From Lepiota brunneoincarnata (lineage: Eukaryota > Basidiomycota > Agaricomycetes > Agaricales > Agaricaceae), in the NCBI GenBank assembly GCA_023014365.1, contig JAEBUN010000001.1, positions 1,736,001 through 1,800,000 of the forward strand: a stretch of DNA of 64,000 bases. Reading direction: 5' to 3'. This document shows, in pieces, positions 59,490-64,000 of this stretch. The notes beneath the pieces were generated by a model that made no database searches, had not been told where the DNA came from, and was given only the letters and a program-made list of their open reading frames with translations. The translations under genes and the position numbers were made by a program. Every line of letters starts with the position of its first letter. Within the stretch, counting starts at the first letter, position 1.

Positions 59490-61366
59490 TCGTCGATATG
59501 AAATCACTTCTGTAATGACGTTAACTATATGTGTCTTTTCTATACTAAGGAGCTTCGCGGGACCCTCACGCCACATGAAGGCTAGCCCGAAATTGGTTAT
59601 CAGGGCCTTCCACGGGCTTCATGTATTGGGACTTTTGAGGGAAGGTCCAAACCACGCCTGTGGACCATACATTACATATCAGGTATGGTATGTGGTAACT
59701 GCCAGATTAGCTCTGCATGTCCTGGGGGCAGTGGATCTCTAGGGGTCATTTTCGGACCATGTGTTCGCAGACAAAAATAATTATCAAGACAAGATAACAA
59801 GGGGATCTTAAGAATATTCTGTCCGCCTGGGCCCAAGCATCCCACCCCTGTCAAGCATTGAGTACAATGGACAGGATAATCAGAATTCGAGAGGGGTGTA
59901 TATCAAATGATCTGTGCGCCTCGATCCATCGGTGGCGAGGCAATTCAAAAGAGAGATGAATCATTTGGATGAGGTTGCATCGTGATACAAGGGTAAAACC
60001 CAGCCTGGAGGTGATAGCCCGACGTTGCTGTTTTGATGAAATCGGGGGGTATGCAGATGGCGTTAACACCACTGCTCGGGAATACATTCTGCCGGAGAAT
60101 ACTTTCCAAGAGCAGGTGTGATGGTTAATTCCTTCGTATGGACTAGTGCGAATACAAGAGGTGAGATTTGGTGTGTTTAGAACGCGTATAAATGTCAGTG
60201 GTCTTATCGAGTCCTTCGAAAGTGAGATACATCTTCTTTTGCAAGGGGGGGGGGCCTGGGGGTGGGGTGGGTAACAGCGGCGTTGGGATGTTTGATGGTA
60301 GAAGGATCCCCGTGGTTCGAACAAACTCCCCGCACATATTTTTTTGATTCTAGGGAAACGAAATCAGAGGGGGGACATGGGAATGGGAATGATATGGGAC
60401 AATACGTCAGGGACCTTGAACTTTGAACTCTGACCCTGAGGTTCTAGTCGGTCCGTCTACGATGTCGTTAAACTCGAAAAGGGCACAACCGCTTGTGGCA
60501 AAGAAAATCTGTCTTTGTGGAAGATTCCGTCCCCTAGTTCTGGGTTGGCGCTTTTTTATTTGCGATCTTTATTCGGCGTGGGCCCATGGCATCTAGCGAT
60601 GATCATGAGGTGCAGAACCACCAGCGAACCCCAAGAATGATGATGGTCTAGGCAGTTTGGTAAATCGCCGAGTGCGGTTTTGTTGACGTCGAACGTTTGG
60701 GGACTTGACCCGATGTGAGTTAGAACTTGAGAATAAGGACATCAGAACTCGTTGGCAGTGGTGAAGCGAACAACGATAGAGATCACTGAATTAGTCTGGT
60801 GTTCTGCGGGGGTGGCGTTCGAGCACTCGTGGCCGCCATCTGATGTCGTATGGGCTGCGCATGTTGGTTTTGAAGGCGGTTGTGCTGGCCAGTGGGAGTA
60901 GTTCATTAGTCGAGTGTGGCCGATCCGGCATCGGATCATTCGAGCTTAATCGATTCACAATAAACACGGTCATAATCCAGTACATATTAAACACTGAACA
61001 GAACGGTATATACACATTGAGGTTTGGGTTGCGAGAACCAGGAGTGGACAGAGAACTTATTGTCCAGATTCCTGGATGCCCGGGAGATAGGGAGGTTCTG
61101 GGGAGCAGAGGAACAGATAGACAAGATATACGATTCGTAAAAAGAAAAAGGTGGGGGTGGGAGAATGGTGGTTTCACAGCATACAACCTAGAATACATGT
61201 AAGTGGGAGGCATTTGAGGTATCAGCACAACAAGCAGCAGAGAGAGCACAAGGACACAGAGAGGGCGGAGAGTCATGCATCAACAACAAGAGGGAATAGA
61301 AAATGGGCGGAAGGGAACGACAAAGGGGATAAAGGGGGTTCCAAAAGCTGAGAAAAAATCGGGGGG
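59490..61366. other. Convergent intergenic region, alpha-galactosidase / PAS gene
   Basis: The 3' ends of two convergent genes face each other. G-runs (60246-60253 and others) and G/A-rich tracts occur at 60240-61360. Two longish minus-strand frames (about 59850-60330 and 60790-61280) lack motifs and overlap equally long plus-strand frames, so they are not called. Confidence 0.4.
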
Positions 61367-63039
61367 CTACGTCGACGCTCGTCTAAGGATGACCATCAGC
61401 CCGTCCGAGTGTGCGGAAAATATAGCATCAACCGGGAATTGCGGAGAGTTAAGTTCGTTCATGGAAATTGGGCTTATAGGAGGTGGTGAGGCGGAACCGG
61501 GGTCACTTGTGCGACGGTGTCGTTGCCGATGTCGGCTTGGTGAGGTAATCGGGCCATGGGCGTGGTGTGAGGCTTTTGACGAACGTGATTTCCGTGAGGA
61601 TACGGGATCAGGTATACGGCCGCTGTAAGATATAAGCGATGTATCAGCGCCAGAATCCGAGAAGGAAATGGAACTAGAGAGAAGAAGGGTAGATACTGAC
61701 ATCGAATCGCGGCCTTCCGTTATCAGTAAGAATCTCCCAAAGCCAAAGCCGCCGTCACTGGGCTGACCGCGCTCGTTGACGCCCCAACCTTTGACACAAT
61801 CCACCCAACTCCGAACCTGGTCCTCGTCTTTCTTTGCAACATAATCAAAGAAGCTGCGGCCGATACAATCGGTTGTCGAGACGAGGAGGTCGTTGGAGCA
61901 GTAAAGAATTGTGCAATGCATAGAAAAACGGTCGAGAATAAACGCTGTGCGGAAAGACTGATTGGGAAGATGATCAAAAGTAATCAACTCTGGTTTCGAA
62001 GGGTCGGCCCTACGATTGCGCTCAGGTTCAGGATGGTCCCTCTCACGACCGCAGTCGCAATCGGGTTCTTCAGAGTCGCTGCGGCATCCGTGACTCGGGC
62101 TTCTTGAACTGCGGGGGCTTGGGGTTTCCCATGGTGGAGGGGCGGGACCAGGGGACGAGATGTTCATGCCTCCAGGAGTCGGACTCGGGGGCATGGGAGA
62201 CGGATCATGCCACCGCTTGAACAGGGGTCAGCGACTGATGTTCAGGGCCATAAACTATAGGGGTGAACGTACTCTAAACTGAAAATTTTGGGCGCTGGGT
62301 GATATCACGGTGATTTCTTGGGCGGTTGAAGCATTGTGGAGTGCCTTGGCACCAGGACTGGCAAAAGAGACGCTACCAACAAGCACGTTGTGAACCACGG
62401 TTCTATGGCGACGGCCTGGGTGAGCTGCCATTGGTAACAAGAGTCTAGAACGCAAACCTTGACTGTCAGGAGAGAGAGAGGGGGCATCAAGCGCTTAGTA
62501 GGAGTGGATTTACGATATTTGGAAGGAGGATGCTTACGATCCCGCAGAGAATATAGCCTTTGTAAGGGTCTTTATGTCTCATTCGGAGGTAGACAAGAAC
62601 CGCGGCTTTGTCCGCCTGGATGGTATCACTAGAGCGGAAACGAGATTCGGAAAAAGACGTGGTTGAAAATTAAGGGTCATACTAGTGCAGCTGTCGCACG
62701 CGCGGAAATTCGTCTGGGTGGACGAGTTCTAGAGAGGGGCGACCGACGAGCTCTTGAGGTTCAAAGCCTGGGGGAGATAATCAGCGGGGAAAATGCGGGA
62801 AATTGAATAGATACGAGCCAAGGAGATCAGTGACGGAATCAGTCATAAATATCCACCTTGCCTGTATGAACGAAAAAATAAACTTAGGAAAGACTGGTGG
62901 GCGGAAGCAGAGAGACGAAATACCTCCTGGGAAAAATCGACGATGCCGACTGGAGGACGAGAGGTCAGACGGGGAGGGAGTAGGAGAGGAGGAAACAATT
63001 ATACTGACTGAAAGAGACACAGGGGGTAGTGCTATCCAT
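61367..63039 (-). CDS. PAS-domain protein, possible signalling or transcription regulator
   Basis: The likely start at 63039 gives MDSTTP, spliced to GIVDFSQE, then ARWIFMTDSVTDLLG and GFEPQELVGRPSLELVHPDE, a PAS fold (about 62870-62660). DKAAVLVYLRMRHKDPYKGY (about 62600) and VLVGSVSFASPGAKALHNAS complete it. A proline/serine-rich linker (PPSPTPGGMNISSPGPAPPP) leads to a second PAS-like part: FRTAFILDRFSMHCTILYCS, DCIGRSFFDYVAKKDEDQVR and GGFGFGRFLLI. The tail is serine-, arginine- and histidine-rich and ends VILRRAST at 61367. No GATA zinc finger, kinase or LOV cysteine motif is seen, so a white-collar-type photoreceptor is not supported. One intron seems to use a GC donor (near 62822). The first exon is tentative. 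Confidence 0.7.
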
Positions 63040-63351
63040 CTGGAAGAAGATTTGGATGGATGTGAGAAAGTGAGGAGGGTTTAAATTGGGCCGTGGGCGT
63101 CTATTGTGAGAAGACAAGGAAAGAAAGGGTGGAGAGCGGGGAGGTCAGTGGGATGACGGCAGCATAGCTTGGGTTTATTAAGGTAGGGCGAGTGTTGCTG
63201 AATGCGCTTGGATGGACGCGTGTGTGTGGATGTGTGGCCGCTGGATCTCAATTCCCACGGTCCTGCCAATAATCTCTTGCGGATCTGACTGGCTCTTACG
63301 ACATCGCAACATTCGATCTCATCTCATCTTGCCTGCTTCCCCCCACCTACT
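63040..63351. promoter_or_regulatory. Divergent promoter, PAS gene / TRM61
   Basis: 312 bases separate the two start codons. The TRM61 side is pyrimidine-rich just before the ATG (CTTGCCTGCTTCCCCCCACC), as is usual for fungal housekeeping genes. No TATA box is evident. Confidence 0.45.
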
Positions 63352-64000
63352 ATGTGGTCTTCTACCCGGGATATCGCTGCTGGCGACACCCGTCATTGTC
63401 TGGATGGTTCGTTTCCACTTTCTACCTCACGGGCGCTATTCCTCACGTGTTCTAAAGACCAGGGACAACATCCAGTCTCTCGTCGTCACTCCCGGCGAGC
63501 TTTTCAACAGTAAATATGGCAACTATCGCCACTCTGACTTTGTCGGCGTGCCCTACGGCTCCAAGTTCGCCTCTCGCACAGGCAAGGGCTTTGTCTATCT
63601 CCTCCGTCCCACCCCCGAGCTCTGGACCCTCGCCCTGCCGCATCGCACCCAGATCCTCTATCTCGCCGACATAGCCTTCATCGTTTCTCGCCTCAACATC
63701 AAGCGCGGCAGCAAGGTCATTGAGGCTGGTCCGTTTCATCCTTGCCACAGTCCTCAAACCCGCAGTAACACACCACACAGGCACTGGATCTGCGTCATTC
63801 TCACATTCAGTTGCGAGGACCATTGGCGAGTCGGGTCACCTCTGGTCATATGAGTTCCACGAGGCAAGAGCAAACAAGGCAAGGTGAGTTATTCGCGCCT
63901 TCTCCCGTTTGTCACCCGACTCTTAACGCGCACCCGGCTCCTTGCTCAACCTTTGTGTCAGAGAGGAATTCGCGCGGCATGGCATAACGGATTTTGTCAC
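63352..64000 (+). CDS. TRM61: tRNA (adenine-58-N1)-methyltransferase catalytic subunit, 5' part
   Basis: Makes m1A58 in tRNAs together with TRM6, in the nucleus. The ATG at 63352 begins [12 protein letters not shown]. After an intron (about 63416-63460) the long exon reads [80 protein letters not shown] and [10 protein letters not shown]. The next exons give [20 protein letters not shown] (SAM-binding GxGxxS), [14 protein letters not shown] and [12 protein letters not shown] at the window edge. A surplus C in the CCC at 63389-63391 shifts the frame within GDTVIVWM; without it the first exon joins cleanly. The 3' end lies outside the window. Confidence 0.9.

Noticed and set aside
60300..60330. 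Possible tRNA T-arm (GGTTCGAAC)
   Set aside because: No matching acceptor stem, D-arm or anticodon arm could be formed around it.
60791..61276. 161-codon minus-strand frame with a signal-peptide-like start (MTLRPLCVLVLSLLLVVLIP)
   Set aside because: It lies in G/A-rich convergent intergenic sequence, the hydrophobic start arises from a pyrimidine-rich strand, and the body has no motif or splice context.
61367..63039. White-collar photoreceptor identity for the PAS gene
   Set aside because: No LOV cysteine motif or GATA-type zinc finger could be found in any frame of the gene.

Overview
The window is nuclear DNA of an intron-rich basidiomycete. Genes carry many 45-70 nt GT-AG introns, exons are often tiny, and the gene set is filamentous-fungal: microsomal P450s, a Ste7-type MAPKK, a SNF1 beta subunit, a GH27 alpha-galactosidase, a DUF6593-like protein and a DUF2235 hydrolase. 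An agaricomycete of the Rhizoctonia/Ceratobasidium kind fits best, but that placement is inference. No prokaryotic or viral replicon features were seen.

Layout. 1-6.9 kb: two tandem minus-strand P450 genes (the first cut by the window edge) with duplicated promoters, then a DUF6593-like protein. 7-14 kb: mostly gene-poor, with an unresolved coding-like block (9.5-10.9 kb) and a glutathione S-transferase. 14.4-18.1 kb: a Ste7/Fuz7-type MAPKK and a DUF2235 hydrolase, tightly packed on the minus strand. 19.75 kb: a candidate small secreted peptide. 21.5-31.8 kb: AMP deaminase, a secreted BNR-repeat protein, an F-box protein and a SNF1/AMPK beta subunit. 32-50 kb: an array of two short-chain dehydrogenases (SDR) and three P450s with P450 relics and duplicated gene fragments. 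51.5-64 kb: RecQ helicase, methylthioribulose-1-phosphate dehydratase, alpha-galactosidase, a PAS-domain protein and the start of TRM61.

How genes may work together. The 32-50 kb array (SDR1, P450-C, decayed P450, SDR2, P450-D, P450-E) looks like a repeatedly duplicated SDR+P450 module, plausibly an oxidative tailoring or detoxification cluster; no backbone synthase is visible. The two SDRs share one exon plan with two microexons (6 nt and 8 nt) that supply part of the cofactor-binding TG motif and the catalytic lysine.

Sequence quality caveat. At least nine genes with otherwise conserved reading frames contain single-base shifts. Nearly all look like one extra base, often in a short run of C or G. 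I treat these as probable consensus errors, not as evidence that all these housekeeping genes are dead; the raw sequence as given does break them.
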